The notes: generated by a model from the sequence alone, not told the origin. 64,000 bases of DNA from Herbaspirillum sp. RTI4 (GCF_034313965.1 NZ_JAVIWQ010000002.1:496001-560000); one strand, 5' to 3'. Shown: positions 42,391 through 52,425, counted from the first letter of the stretch. Translations and numbers: made by a program.

Positions 42391-44715
42391 TCACTCTTCG
42401 ACCAGAACCACCGTACGAACATCCGGCAACTTCGACAGATCCATCCGGTACTTGGAACCGAAAGACGGAACGCCCAACTCGGATTCCGGCAATTCCCAAT
42501 CTGCAGGCAGATCCCAAAAAGCCTTGAACTCATTTTTGAATTTGGCGCTGAGATCGAAGCTGGTGGAAAACATATGCCGCACCTGCACCGAAGCCTGCTT
42601 GGTGACAATGCGTTCACGCTCCTCTTTCATCCATTCACGCGTCGGCTTGGCTCTGGCAATACGTTCTTTACGAATTTCCTTGCGACGCTTGGTCGTCTCC
42701 GCCACATTAACCTTCCACTCCTGATTCGCATCCAGCTTGATAACAACGCCGTAGACCTTTTGCGCAAACTCGGGCAACACGAAGCGAGAATTGAGATCCG
42801 TTTCAATCGATGCGCAATCGCGGTCGAGTGGATCACCGAAACCGGGGCCGCCGCGAATATAGTTCAGATATAAATCGTGGTTTTCAAAAATGGCTTCGGT
42901 CGTGGTGCATTGCTGATCACGCTTGACCTCCGCCGTCGAACTGATGTGCTGCTCGTATCCGGCCGTTTCAGGATTACGATCGGCCCCCAGAGGCAGCGAC
43001 AGATTCTCTCTGATGCGTGCTTCCAGATCGGTCTTGTGCGCTTCAAAGCGATAACCGGTAGCAGACGGATAACCGCCCATCAGACCCCAATCGCTATTCA
43101 TGTAACCATTGCCCATGAAATACATGCTCCAGTCTTCGGCCTTCCACACCATGCGCAGCGTTTCGAAACCGCAACCGCCGCGATACTTGCCGTAGCCGCC
43201 GGAGTTCGTCTTCACATTGCGTCCGAGATAGAGCAGCGGCTCAGCCATTTCCCAAATTTCGATATCGCCCATATCGCCTTCAGGGTTCCACACCGCAGCC
43301 GCATGGTTGAGCCCATCCTTCACCGCGCAAGCACCGGTGCCGCAAGCCGCCGGTTCGAAACTATTGACCGCATGCGCCTCACCATCCTGATTGATACCGC
43401 CGCCTTGCAACCAGTTAGAAGTGTTGGCGTTACCGGCATTCACTTCTTCCAGATAACCGCGGGCAAAGTAAGACTGACTCATGCCGCGCCAGATCGCGCT
43501 CCAGCCCGACACAAGGAAATGCCATGCATAAGAATGCGCCGTGCGACGGTCATCCGGATTCATCCAGGTGCCTTTCGGCAGTTTGAATTCGGTGGCGTAA
43601 TACGCGCCATCATTGATGCGCGCAGTGGGAACCAGCGTTTGCGTGAGCATCACCCAAATGCCGCTGGTAAAGGCCACTTGATTAGCATTGAAGCTATGCC
43701 AACCCCAGCGACTTGCCCCCTCGAAATTAAGCCGCCAGGTGGCATCAGGACGGATCGTCATTTCGCAAGGTGCGTGCATGATGGTGTTCATCTTGCCGAA
43801 TTCGGAAGCGAGATGCACATCGTCATGCGCATAAGGAATATCGACAAAAGCAACGCGGCGATACACGCCCGGCACGGTCATCGCTTTGAGCCGCGCCTGC
43901 AGGCCGCGCCGCCCCTCTTCGATAATTTCGTGCGCGAACTTGGTGTAGCTCTCAATGCCTTCCGCCGCCAGCACTTCCTCGACGAGCGTGCGCACCATAT
44001 GGCAACCGGCAATGCGAGTGCGTTCGTCCAGAATCCAGTATTTGGTAGTGCGCACATTACGCTGGCTCTCATGCAACCAGTCGCGCAGCGGCGTATCGTT
44101 GATCCCGGTCTTGCGGCAAGTGACTTGCATGCCGTCACCGAAACGCGATACCTGCCCGGTGGACATCGAACCGGGCGTCATTGCGCCAAGGTCGATCACA
44201 TGCGTAACACCGCCGACCCAACCGACTAACTTGCCTTCCCAGAAAATCGGCACGATGGTGGCGATATCGCAAGGATGCACATTGCCGATGGAACAATCGT
44301 TGTTGGTAAACATGTCGCCGGGATTAATGCCGGGATTGTTTTCCCAGGCGTTCTCGATCATGTACTTGATGGCTGCGCCCATGGTGCCGACGTGAATGAT
44401 AATCCCGGTCGATGTGAGCAGGCAGTCGCCGGCGGCGTTATACAGCGTGAAGCACAGCTCCCCTTCTTGCTCGACGATAGGCGATGCGGCAATTTTTTTC
44501 GCAGTTTCGCGGGCATGCACCAGACCGCCGCGAATTCTGGAAAACATTTTTTCGTAAGTGATCGGATCGGATTCCTTGAACTCCAATGTCTCCAGTCCGT
44601 TGTAGAAGCCGGTTTGCTTGGTCCGCTCCAATACCTCGTCGCGGTGTTCCTTGAGGGTTTTGCCGTTGCCCAGCAAATCGGGAAATCCCATTTCTTTTCT
44701 CGACATCGTATTCAT
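42391..44715 (-). CDS. acxB: Acetone carboxylase alpha subunit (HyuB family)
   Basis: A 774-residue protein matching the ~776-residue alpha subunit. His147, Asp150 (NVHPCD) and His172 (VTHVID) are good candidates for the Mn ligands of the family. GGGINQDGEAHAVNSFEP and GGYGKYRGGCGFE are HyuB features. The alpha subunit holds the Mn site where the acetone enolate meets carboxyphosphate-derived CO2. Start ATG 44715 with GAAGGAG; it overlaps the acxA stop codon. Acetophenone carboxylase is a related alternative, but subunit number and sizes favour acetone carboxylase. Confidence 0.95.
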   Translation of the reverse strand: MNTMSRKEMGFPDLLGNGKTLKEHRDEVLERTKQTGFYNGLETLEFKESDPITYEKMFSRIRGGLVHARETAKKIAASPIVEQEGELCFTLYNAAGDCLLTSTGIIIHVGTMGAAIKYMIENAWENNPGINPGDMFTNNDCSIGNVHPCDIATIVPIFWEGKLVGWVGGVTHVIDLGAMTPGSMSTGQVSRFGDGMQVTCRKTGINDTPLRDWLHESQRNVRTTKYWILDERTRIAGCHMVRTLVEEVLAAEGIESYTKFAHEIIEEGRRGLQARLKAMTVPGVYRRVAFVDIPYAHDDVHLASEFGKMNTIMHAPCEMTIRPDATWRLNFEGASRWGWHSFNANQVAFTSGIWVMLTQTLVPTARINDGAYYATEFKLPKGTWMNPDDRRTAHSYAWHFLVSGWSAIWRGMSQSYFARGYLEEVNAGNANTSNWLQGGGINQDGEAHAVNSFEPAACGTGACAVKDGLNHAAAVWNPEGDMGDIEIWEMAEPLLYLGRNVKTNSGGYGKYRGGCGFETLRMVWKAEDWSMYFMGNGYMNSDWGLMGGYPSATGYRFEAHKTDLEARIRENLSLPLGADRNPETAGYEQHISSTAEVKRDQQCTTTEAIFENHDLYLNYIRGGPGFGDPLDRDCASIETDLNSRFVLPEFAQKVYGVVIKLDANQEWKVNVAETTKRRKEIRKERIARAKPTREWMKEERERIVTKQASVQVRHMFSTSFDLSAKFKNEFKAFWDLPADWELPESELGVPSFGSKYRMDLSKLPDVRTVVLVEE

Positions 44716-46874
44716 GACTTGGCTCCTTCTTTAATTTCTTTCAAATGAAATAAGCGATGGGTGTCGCAGTAGGTTTCAAAGCCCAGCGGCACGATGAAGG
44801 TGGTGGAAGGCGATTCAACAATCGCCGGACCCACCACGCGATTGCCTGCCTTCAATGCTTCCATCGACCAGATTTTGGCGTCCTGCCATGCTTTATGCCG
44901 ATAGAAAGGACGGCTGCCAATCAAGGCTTCCGGTGGCGGAATTGGCCCTGCGTCCGGCTCTTCAGGCAGTTCCGGTTTGGAAGAGATGACGCTGCCGCGC
45001 ATGATGGCGCCGGTCACACCGAAGCCGAGTTCCGGCGAACTGGCCGAACTCGCGTACACCCGCGCATAACGATCTTCAAACGCGCGCACCAACTGATCCC
45101 AATCCTCCAGCGTCGACGCATTCGTGACCGGCGAATTAATTTCCAGATCATTGAGCTGCCCCATGAACTGCATGCGGTAGCCAGGACTCAGCAAGACGTC
45201 TTCCGGTTTGAAGCCATTGATGATGAATTCTTCGATGACCTTTTCAGCCAGATCACCCCAGGCTTCGGTCAGTGTTTTGCAGGCGGCAATTTTTTCTGCA
45301 TCGCTGGCTTTCGGGCCAACGCCAAGATCGACGCTCTTGTCGTAACGGTATTCATATTCAGCGCAAGCGCAACCGAAGGCAGAGAAACCGGCTGCCCAAG
45401 CGGGAACAACGACATCTTTGAAATTCAGACCTTCGGTGTAACCGTAGGTATGCACCGGGCCAGCGCCGCCATATGAGAAGCAAACGAAGTCGGCCGGGTT
45501 GTAACCCTTGGCGCTAATGGTGGAGCGCATGTATTCGCGCAAATTCAAATCCAGCAGTTCGATCACGCCTGCGGCGGCATCTTCAACGGTCAGGCCTAGC
45601 GGATCGGCAATCTGCTCTTTCAGATATTTGCGCGCGCGGTTGACGTCGAGCTTGATCGCGCCACCGAGGAAATTATCCGGATTCAGATAACCGAGCACGA
45701 CGTGGCAATCGGAGACCGACACGGTGTCCAGTCCGCTATCAGCCCAACACATGCCGACGCGATAGCCTGCGCTGTCCGGCCCGAGCTTGATGGCCTTGCT
45801 GTACGGATCAATGCGGATGAAGCTGCCGGCACCGGCACCCACGGAATCCATTGCCACCAGCGGCAAAGACAGCAACAGACGCGCCATATCGGGATCAGAT
45901 TGAATCGCGAAATTGCCCTTCGTAATAATCGCCATATCGAAACTGGTGCCGCCGATATCACTACAGGCGATGTTGTCGTAACCCAGTTTTTCGCCGAGAA
46001 ATTTCGAGCCTATCACCCCGCCGATAGGGCCGGAGACGATGGTGCGCGCCAGTTCCTTGGCTTTCCAACCGATGGTGCCGCCGTGTGTTGCCATCACGCG
46101 CAAATCAAACTTTGCGCCGTGCTTCTTGAAACGGTCACTGACTTTTTTCAGCGTTTCACGCGAAGGTTCGGCGGCATAGGCTTCGAGGATGGTGGTGTTG
46201 GTGCGATGCGTTTCTTTGCGTGAGGGGTAGTAATCGACCGTGGCAAATACAGGAATAGTCAGCCCCATTGCCGTCAATTCTTCGCGGCAGATATCGCGGG
46301 CGCGCAGTTCGCTTTTATCGTTCTTGTGTGACTGCAACAAGCTGATCACGATGGCCTTCGATCCACGGGCAACCAGTTCGCGGGTGGCGACGCGGACTTC
46401 TTCTTCGCGCAACGGAATGACGACTTGCCCCTGCACATCGGTACGTTCGGTAACGCCACGCGTACGCGACAGCGGTACCAGTGGTTCTTCGTAGCGATGG
46501 CAGTTCAGATGGATGCGTTCTTCCAGCGCATAACCGAGATAACTCTGCGCGGCGCGACCCATGGAATGAATATCTTCAAAACCGCGATTGCACATCAGGC
46601 CCACGTCCAGACCCTTGCGCTGAACGACGCGGTTCAACATCGCCGTGCCGGAATAGACGCAGGTCAGCAGCTCAGGAAAAACGTCGTCTACTTGACGGTT
46701 CCATTCGAGCAGCGCATCGATCGATGATTCGTAGATAGCCTGCGACTCGTCACCGGGATTGCTCTGCGCTTTACCGACAACGAAAGCGCCGTCCTCCCTG
46801 ACGAAAAAGGTGTCGGTCATCGTGCCACCGGCATCGATGCCCATCACCTGAACGGGCGAATGTGGAGTGTGCAT
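44712..46874 (-). CDS. acxA: Acetone carboxylase beta subunit (HyuA family)
   Basis: A 720-residue protein (known AcxA ~717). The N-terminal ASKHA-like nucleotide-binding motif DAGGTMTDTFFV and the second phosphate loop CSDIGGTSFDMA show where ATP and bicarbonate are activated. First gene of acxABC, with the TAAGGAG ribosome site eight bases before ATG 46874. A sigma-54 promoter lies ~120 bases upstream. Confidence 0.95.
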   Translation of the reverse strand: MHTPHSPVQVMGIDAGGTMTDTFFVREDGAFVVGKAQSNPGDESQAIYESSIDALLEWNRQVDDVFPELLTCVYSGTAMLNRVVQRKGLDVGLMCNRGFEDIHSMGRAAQSYLGYALEERIHLNCHRYEEPLVPLSRTRGVTERTDVQGQVVIPLREEEVRVATRELVARGSKAIVISLLQSHKNDKSELRARDICREELTAMGLTIPVFATVDYYPSRKETHRTNTTILEAYAAEPSRETLKKVSDRFKKHGAKFDLRVMATHGGTIGWKAKELARTIVSGPIGGVIGSKFLGEKLGYDNIACSDIGGTSFDMAIITKGNFAIQSDPDMARLLLSLPLVAMDSVGAGAGSFIRIDPYSKAIKLGPDSAGYRVGMCWADSGLDTVSVSDCHVVLGYLNPDNFLGGAIKLDVNRARKYLKEQIADPLGLTVEDAAAGVIELLDLNLREYMRSTISAKGYNPADFVCFSYGGAGPVHTYGYTEGLNFKDVVVPAWAAGFSAFGCACAEYEYRYDKSVDLGVGPKASDAEKIAACKTLTEAWGDLAEKVIEEFIINGFKPEDVLLSPGYRMQFMGQLNDLEINSPVTNASTLEDWDQLVRAFEDRYARVYASSASSPELGFGVTGAIMRGSVISSKPELPEEPDAGPIPPPEALIGSRPFYRHKAWQDAKIWSMEALKAGNRVVGPAIVESPSTTFIVPLGFETYCDTHRLFHLKEIKEGAKS

Positions 46875-47322
46875 GTGTGTCTCCTTAGTAGGTATGTTGC
46901 TTTTTGAAAGTCAGCCATTCAGTCTCAAATCAGCTTCACTTCAGCTTCATTGAGCGCCTTTGGCTGCCCACCGTGCGTATGAATCGCATGCCGGTAAGCC
47001 ACTAAGCGCAAGGACTATGCCAATGCGTCATAGGCTGATTTTTCCGGGTTCTTTTTGCTATGAAGATCAGATAGCGAGAACATCGAATCAGGCACTGTCC
47101 GGCATTGTTGCGAGCGTCTGTTTTCCGGCCGCTCTGACTCAATGCGACCGGAAATCGAACGCTGGATTGGAAGCCCGGACGCGGTTCGATATGCCTGCAT
47201 ACATCAAGGGATACCTCAATGGAGCGGCCCGTCAGCGTATTGAGGTGTATAGTAAAAATCGGTCCGCCAGGGGAAGCGATGACTCACCACAAAAATAGAA
47301 TGCACACCCAGTAGGAGACAAC
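46875..47322. promoter_or_regulatory. Divergent control region acxA/acxR
   Basis: 448 bases without a gene. It contains the acxA leader with two TCAGCTTCATT-like 11-mers near 46927-46948, the sigma-54 promoter (47007-47022), the TTTCCGG inverted repeat (47122-47154), and the acxR leader with a TAGGAGA ribosome site. The acxR promoter was not identified. Confidence 0.7.
47007..47022 (-). promoter_or_regulatory. Sigma-54 (-24/-12) promoter of acxABC
   Basis: On the minus strand the sequence reads TTGGCATAGTCCTTGC: GG and GC are exactly 12 bases apart, as required. Transcription would start near 46995, leaving a ~120-base leader before acxA. Upstream, TTTCCGG (47122-47128) and CCGGAAA (47148-47154) form an inverted repeat that could be an AcxR activator site. 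Confidence 0.8.
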
Positions 47323-49365
47323 ATGATGCTTAACCCGCCAGATCAACGGCACTCCAATCCACGCAACGACCAGAAGATCATGGCGGCGTGGGAAGGCTTT
47401 GTCAGCGGCCATGCGCCACATGCGAATGCGCTGCGTTGTCTGATCGACGATTCCTGGCGGCGCTGCCTCGATGTGCAGGTCGACCCAACGCGCCGACAAG
47501 CACCTGCTCCTGTCAACGAAGACATCCTCACATCCTTGCAACACCAACACCGGGAATTACTGAGCGCCGGAAAACAGGTAATGGCCATGGCCAGAGATTT
47601 TCTGGCAGAGACCGGCACCATCATGATTCTGACCGATCCGAACGGGATGATCCTGGGCGTGGAAGGCGACTACCGCGCGCTGGCCTCGGCAGAATCCATT
47701 CATCTCATTACCGGTAGCAACTGGAATGAAGGCGTGTGCGGTACCAATGCGATCGGCACGGCGCTATCGATTGGTCAACCGGTGCAGATTCACGCGTCAG
47801 AACATTTTTGTGCCGGCGTCAAACAATGGACCTGCTCCGCCACGGTGATTCGCGATCCTTATGATGGCGCGATTCTGGGAGCCGTCGATGTATCGGGATT
47901 AGGTCAGACATTCAACCCGCATAGTCTGGCTCTGGCAGTCACTACAGCCAGCCGTATCGAGAGTCAATTGGCGCAGTTAGAGATGGATGTGCGCTATCAC
48001 TTGCTGGAACGAGGCATGGCGAAAATCACGACGGGGACCGACGGCGTGATTATTTGCGATCGTCGCGGTTATCCGATCAAGGCCAACGAACAGGCTGCCA
48101 CAGCCCTGTTGGAGCGTGGTATTGATTACGATCTGAAAATCAAGACGCTGATTCCAACTCTCCGCACGGGCACATTCGCCTCGCCCACTAGCATCTGCGC
48201 ACCCGAATGGCTCAGTGCCGATTGGATAGAGCCGATCATTGAGGCGGGTGAGCGCATCGGCACACTACTGACGATTCCGCGCATGCCGCAGTACGCCAAT
48301 ACTTCCGGTTTTTCACGCAAGGAACGCAGCGCGAAAGTCGCCATGACCTCGGACATCAAAGGCTTCGCGGGAATCGTCGGCAATAGCACTGTGCTGGCTC
48401 AAGCGGTGCAGAAGGCCAAGCTACTGGCACGAACCAATGTCCCTGTTTTGCTGCTTGGCGAAACCGGCGTTGGAAAAGAAAACTTTGCGCAAGGTATTCA
48501 CCGCTCAGGACACACGGAAGAACGACCCTTCGTAACGCTGAACTGTGGCGGTCTGTCCAAAGATTTGCTTGCTGGTGAACTGTTTGGGCACTGCGAGGGT
48601 GCGTTCACTGGTTCGCGTCGCGGCGGCATGATCGGCAAGGTTGAGGCAGCGAACGGCGGCACTTTGTTTCTGGACGAAATTGGCGAAATGCCGCTGGAGC
48701 TGCAACCGCATTTTTTGCGCGTGCTTGAAGAGGGCGAAATTTATCGCATCGGCGAAACTACGCCGCGCAAGATTGCATTCAAACTCATCACGGCCACCAA
48801 CCGCAGTTTGCGCGAGGAAGTGGCAGAAGGTCGCTTCCGCATGGATCTTTTTTATCGGGTGTCGGTGACCAGCATCACTATTCCCCCGCTGCGTGAGCGG
48901 GCAATCGATATTGCACCGCTCGTCGAACACTTCCTGCAAAAATTCGCGGCAAAATACGCGCTGGGTGCCAAGCGCATTGCGCCGGAAGTGATCGCCGCAT
49001 TGAAACTCCATGCATGGCCAGGCAATGTGCGCGAACTGCGCAATGTGATCGAGAGCATGTTTCTGACGACGGTCGGAGAGACGCTAGGCTTGAGCGAGTT
49101 GCCGCCGGAAATCGGAATGGCTGGAATAGCCGGAATAGTGATACCTTCTGGCACACCGATTGTTACGGCGGGTTCATCGGCTGCTGCCGGAACGCTGGAA
49201 GATGCGGAGTTGAAATCGATACGCGAAGTACTTGAGTCCGATCACGGCAACCTTACTCTCGTTGCCCGACATTTGGGAATTGCGAAAAGTACCTTGTATG
49301 TGAAGCTGAAGAAGTATGGCCTGGATCAGGTGGTGAGTGGGGCGAGGGGGCAACCACTACACTGA
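47323..49365 (+). CDS. acxR: Sigma-54-dependent activator of acetone carboxylase, AcoR/AcxR type
   Basis: A 680-residue enhancer-binding protein. Residues ~70-215 form a GAF-type sensor with the AcoR-family GVCGTNAIGTAL motif. The AAA+ domain (~345-580) has Walker A GETGVGKE (379-386), the sigma-54 contact loop GAFTGS (426-431, Ser for the usual final Ala) and Walker B TLFLDE (447-452). A Fis-type helix-turn-helix closes the protein (GNLTLVARHLGIAKSTLYVKL). It is divergent from acxABC, which carries a sigma-54 promoter, as in known acxRABC clusters. Confidence 0.93.
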   Translation: MMLNPPDQRHSNPRNDQKIMAAWEGFVSGHAPHANALRCLIDDSWRRCLDVQVDPTRRQAPAPVNEDILTSLQHQHRELLSAGKQVMAMARDFLAETGTIMILTDPNGMILGVEGDYRALASAESIHLITGSNWNEGVCGTNAIGTALSIGQPVQIHASEHFCAGVKQWTCSATVIRDPYDGAILGAVDVSGLGQTFNPHSLALAVTTASRIESQLAQLEMDVRYHLLERGMAKITTGTDGVIICDRRGYPIKANEQAATALLERGIDYDLKIKTLIPTLRTGTFASPTSICAPEWLSADWIEPIIEAGERIGTLLTIPRMPQYANTSGFSRKERSAKVAMTSDIKGFAGIVGNSTVLAQAVQKAKLLARTNVPVLLLGETGVGKENFAQGIHRSGHTEERPFVTLNCGGLSKDLLAGELFGHCEGAFTGSRRGGMIGKVEAANGGTLFLDEIGEMPLELQPHFLRVLEEGEIYRIGETTPRKIAFKLITATNRSLREEVAEGRFRMDLFYRVSVTSITIPPLRERAIDIAPLVEHFLQKFAAKYALGAKRIAPEVIAALKLHAWPGNVRELRNVIESMFLTTVGETLGLSELPPEIGMAGIAGIVIPSGTPIVTAGSSAAAGTLEDAELKSIREVLESDHGNLTLVARHLGIAKSTLYVKLKKYGLDQVVSGARGQPLH

Positions 49366-49397
49366 ATACCGTGTGCGTATACCGTAACGAGTTCCAT

Positions 49398-49421
49398 AAG
49401 GGCCTGCTGCCTGGCCTTTTT
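49398..49421 (+). terminator. Terminator after acxR
   Basis: AAGGGCC and GGCCTTTTT form a short stem (one bulged G) with an 8-base loop, followed by T residues and GATAC, 33 bases after the acxR stop codon. Confidence 0.65.
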
Positions 49422-49646
49422 GATACAAAAGACCGCATCATTTTTCTCCCGAAATATCGCATTCGCAATACACTACGCGTCCTTCGTTTATTTCACTCGA
49501 TCGCGAACTACACCAACGCCTGAACACTCCACGGGCAATGAAAGTCGACACCTCTCTTCCCTTGCTCCGCGCAAGTTATGCAAGTCCACCAAGTAGTTAA
49601 CGGACTCGGGGCGGCGCAACGACCGCCTCCAGACCAGGAGATCGCA

Positions 49647-50366
49647 ATGACCGTTATAGATTTATTGCCACTCATCGGCATCCCGATAGTGGTTGCTGGC
49701 TTTGCGTTTAAATTTAACCCCCTGCTGGTTGTGACCGTGGCAGGTCTGGCAACCGGCCTGTCAGTGGGTATGGATGTCGGGACTTTGCTGGAATTATTTG
49801 GCGAAAAATTTATTAATAGCCGTTCCCTGGCGGTCTATGTGCTGATCCTGCCGATAATCGGCCTGCTCGAAAGTTATGGTCTGAAAGAGCGTGCGAAAGA
49901 CTGGATTTCCAGCATGGCTGGCGCCACTTCCGCACGTATTCTGATGTTGTATTTTATTTTGCGTCAGGGATTGGGCGCGCTTGGATTAACCTACATCGGC
50001 GGTCATGCGCAAACGGTGCGGCCACTGCTTTCACCGATGGTGGAAGGTGCTGCAACAGCGCGCTACGGTGAATTGCCGCGGCACATTCGCGACAAGTTGC
50101 GCGCGCATTCTGCTGCGTGCGACAACATCGCCGTGTTCTTTGGTGAAGACATTTTCATTGCCTTCGGCGCGGTGCTACTGATGGATGCCTTCCTCAAGGA
50201 AAACGGCATCACCAATATCGAACCCTTGCATCTCGGGCTGTGGGCTATCCCTACCGCTATCGCGGCCCTCATCATTCACATGTTCCGCCTGGTGCGCTTA
50301 GATGCCCGTATTGATCGCGATGTCACTGCCTGGAAAAAATCGAATGCGCAAGGAGCAAGCGCATGA
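49647..50366 (+). CDS. DUF969-family membrane protein (predicted 5-oxoproline transporter subunit)
   Basis: A 239-residue protein with about five to six hydrophobic segments (LIGIPIVVAGFAFKF, VLILPIIGLLESYGLKERAK, LGLWAIPTAIAALIIHMF). YIGGHAQTVRPLLSPMVEGAA is a conserved DUF969 block. DUF969 and DUF979 always pair, and comparative genomics has linked the pair to 5-oxoproline (pyroglutamate) uptake. Start ATG 49647 with CAGGAGATC upstream; an earlier in-frame start is less likely. It overlaps the DUF979 gene by four bases. 5-oxoprolinase genes are not in the window. Confidence 0.85.
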   Translation: MTVIDLLPLIGIPIVVAGFAFKFNPLLVVTVAGLATGLSVGMDVGTLLELFGEKFINSRSLAVYVLILPIIGLLESYGLKERAKDWISSMAGATSARILMLYFILRQGLGALGLTYIGGHAQTVRPLLSPMVEGAATARYGELPRHIRDKLRAHSAACDNIAVFFGEDIFIAFGAVLLMDAFLKENGITNIEPLHLGLWAIPTAIAALIIHMFRLVRLDARIDRDVTAWKKSNAQGASA

Positions 50367-51349
50367 GCACCCTGCTTACCCTTAATGAAATCTACTATCT
50401 GATCGGCGTTATTCTCATGCTGCTGGTTGGCATGACCTTGCGTGATAAAGGAAATCCGAAACGCCTGACCACGGCACTATTCTGGTTTTTGTTTGGTTCG
50501 GTATTCCTGTTCAGCGATTTGCTGGTTTCTTCACTAGGAAAGCCGCTGGCCTATCGCATCATCGGCGCGATGGTGATACTGATGTCGCTGATCGCCGGCG
50601 GCGGTTTGCTGTCCATCGGCTCGTATAAACAACGCAGCGCCGAAATGCGCCAGGCATCCGCCAATCGGATTGGCAACTGGATATTCTTGCCAGCCCTGCT
50701 GATACCGATTGTCACTGTGCTGTGCACGGTTTTTCTCAAAGGCGTGTCCATCGGCGGGGTCTATCTGCTCGACCAGAAACAACTAACGCTGGCCGCTCTG
50801 TGCGTTGGGTGTATCTGCGCGATTCTGACTGGTTGGAAACTCACCGGTGGCACGCCGCTGCATGCAGTGCGTGAATCGCGTCGGCTGCTCGATGCCATCG
50901 GCTGGGCCGCTGTCTTGCCGCAAATGCTGGCGATGTTGGGTGGTGTGTTCGTTGCCGCGCACACGGGCAAATCGGTGCAGGATGTGGTCAGCCTGTTTAT
51001 CAATCCAGACAGCCGCCTCATGCTGGTTGTGATTTACTGCGTCGGCATGGCCTTGTTCGCGATGATCATGGGCAATGCCTTCGCTGCTTTTCCTGTCATG
51101 ACCGCGGGTATCGCCTTGCCCTTTTTGATTGTCGGCCAGCATGCCGATCCTGCACCGCTGGTAACGATGGGCATGTTGGCCGGCTATTGCGGAACTTTGA
51201 TGACGCCCATGGCCGCCAACTTCAACATCGTGCCGGCGGCGCTGTTGGAGCTGAAGGATAAATACCTGGTCATCAAGGTCCAGATTCCCACTGCATTGAC
51301 GCTATTGGCCGCCAATATTGTGTTGATGTATTTCATCATATTCCGTTAG
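50363..51349 (+). CDS. DUF979-family membrane protein (predicted 5-oxoproline transporter subunit)
   Basis: A 328-residue integral membrane protein with eight to ten hydrophobic segments. It begins LLTLNEIYYLIGVILMLLVGMTLRDKGNP; GNAFAAFPVMTAGIALPF and GYCGTLMTPMAANFNIVPAALLELKDKY near the C-terminus are family blocks. It forms a two-subunit system with the DUF969 protein; the mechanism is not established. Confidence 0.87.
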   Translation: MSTLLTLNEIYYLIGVILMLLVGMTLRDKGNPKRLTTALFWFLFGSVFLFSDLLVSSLGKPLAYRIIGAMVILMSLIAGGGLLSIGSYKQRSAEMRQASANRIGNWIFLPALLIPIVTVLCTVFLKGVSIGGVYLLDQKQLTLAALCVGCICAILTGWKLTGGTPLHAVRESRRLLDAIGWAAVLPQMLAMLGGVFVAAHTGKSVQDVVSLFINPDSRLMLVVIYCVGMALFAMIMGNAFAAFPVMTAGIALPFLIVGQHADPAPLVTMGMLAGYCGTLMTPMAANFNIVPAALLELKDKYLVIKVQIPTALTLLAANIVLMYFIIFR

Positions 51350-51358
51350 GGAGATTCC

Positions 51359-52369
51359 ATGCAGCTCACTCTTGATCAGGTTTCGGCCTTCGTTCGCTTG
51401 CCTCTGCGCTCTTTGCGCCACGAATATCCGAATCACATCATGCACGTCTTGAACGACCCGCAGGATATCTTGTCGCCGCGTACCCTGCACCCGGTGTTCT
51501 ACGGTTGCTACGACTGGCATTCAGCGGTACACGGCTACTGGCTGTTGGTCCGTTGCGCCCGTCTTTATCCGCTGCTGGAACAGCAAGATGAAATTGCAAC
51601 GCTGTTCGACGAACACTTTACTACGGCCAATATGCACCAGGAGCTGGCGTATTTTCAGGCACCGGGACGCGCTCCTTTTGAACGCCCTTACGGCTGGGCG
51701 TGGATCATGGCGCTGGCGCAGGAACTGGAAACGTGGCAGCACCCAAAGGCGAAAATCTGGCTGGCAAGCATGGAGCCTTTGGTCGCGGAAATACGCGCGC
51801 GCGTGTTCAGTTATTTCGCCAAACTCAGCTATGCCATTCGCGTCGGTACCCATTACAACAGTGCGTTTGCCTTAAAGTTGATACTCGATTTTGCTCGCCA
51901 TCGCGGTGACACGGAACTGGAAAACGCCGTGGTCAACGCCGCCCTCCGTTACTTCACGGGCGACAGCAATTATCCAGCGCATTACGAACCGGGCGGCGAC
52001 GAGTTCCTGTCGGCTGCGTTGACTGAAGCCCTGCTGATGGCCGATGTGCTTGATGCGGAGGTCTTCATCGACTGGTTTGCCCAGTATTTGCCGGCGTTAG
52101 CTGACATCGACAGACTGATGAACCCGGCCGAGGTCAGCGATCATAGCGACCCCAAGATTGCCCATTTGAATGGTTTGAATTTGAGCCGCGCCTGGTGCAT
52201 GAAAAAGATCGCCCGACATTTGCCGGAAAGCGCACCGGTCACGTCCACATTGCTTGCGGCGGCGCACCGTCATATTGAGGCGGGTCTACCCCATGTTGTC
52301 AGCGGCGAATATGCCGGTGAACACTGGCTGGCGACGTTTGCCATGCTGGCGTTGGAATCAGCAAACTAG
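51359..52369 (+). CDS. DUF2891-family protein
   Basis: A 336-residue soluble protein with no signal peptide. It is rich in helices, with His/Trp-containing blocks (HPVFYGCYDWHSAVHGYW, ERPYGWAWIMAL, THYNSAFAL, HYEPGGDEFLSAALTEA, LNGLNLSRAW) in an arrangement like an alpha/alpha-barrel. The many conserved aromatic and acidic residues suggest an enzyme active site, but the reaction is unknown. It follows DUF979 by nine bases and shares its ribosome-site style (GGGAG), so it is part of the same unit. Confidence 0.85.
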   Translation: MQLTLDQVSAFVRLPLRSLRHEYPNHIMHVLNDPQDILSPRTLHPVFYGCYDWHSAVHGYWLLVRCARLYPLLEQQDEIATLFDEHFTTANMHQELAYFQAPGRAPFERPYGWAWIMALAQELETWQHPKAKIWLASMEPLVAEIRARVFSYFAKLSYAIRVGTHYNSAFALKLILDFARHRGDTELENAVVNAALRYFTGDSNYPAHYEPGGDEFLSAALTEALLMADVLDAEVFIDWFAQYLPALADIDRLMNPAEVSDHSDPKIAHLNGLNLSRAWCMKKIARHLPESAPVTSTLLAAAHRHIEAGLPHVVSGEYAGEHWLATFAMLALESAN

Positions 52370-52425
52370 GAGGGAGCAGGCATTGTCTGCTTATGAAGAG
52401 GCTTGAGATAACTGTGGCATATAGA

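Noticed and set aside
42877..44229. A 450-codon plus-strand open frame opposite acxB
   Set aside because: No domain, and the full overlap with a clear acetone carboxylase alpha gene on the other strand argues against coding.
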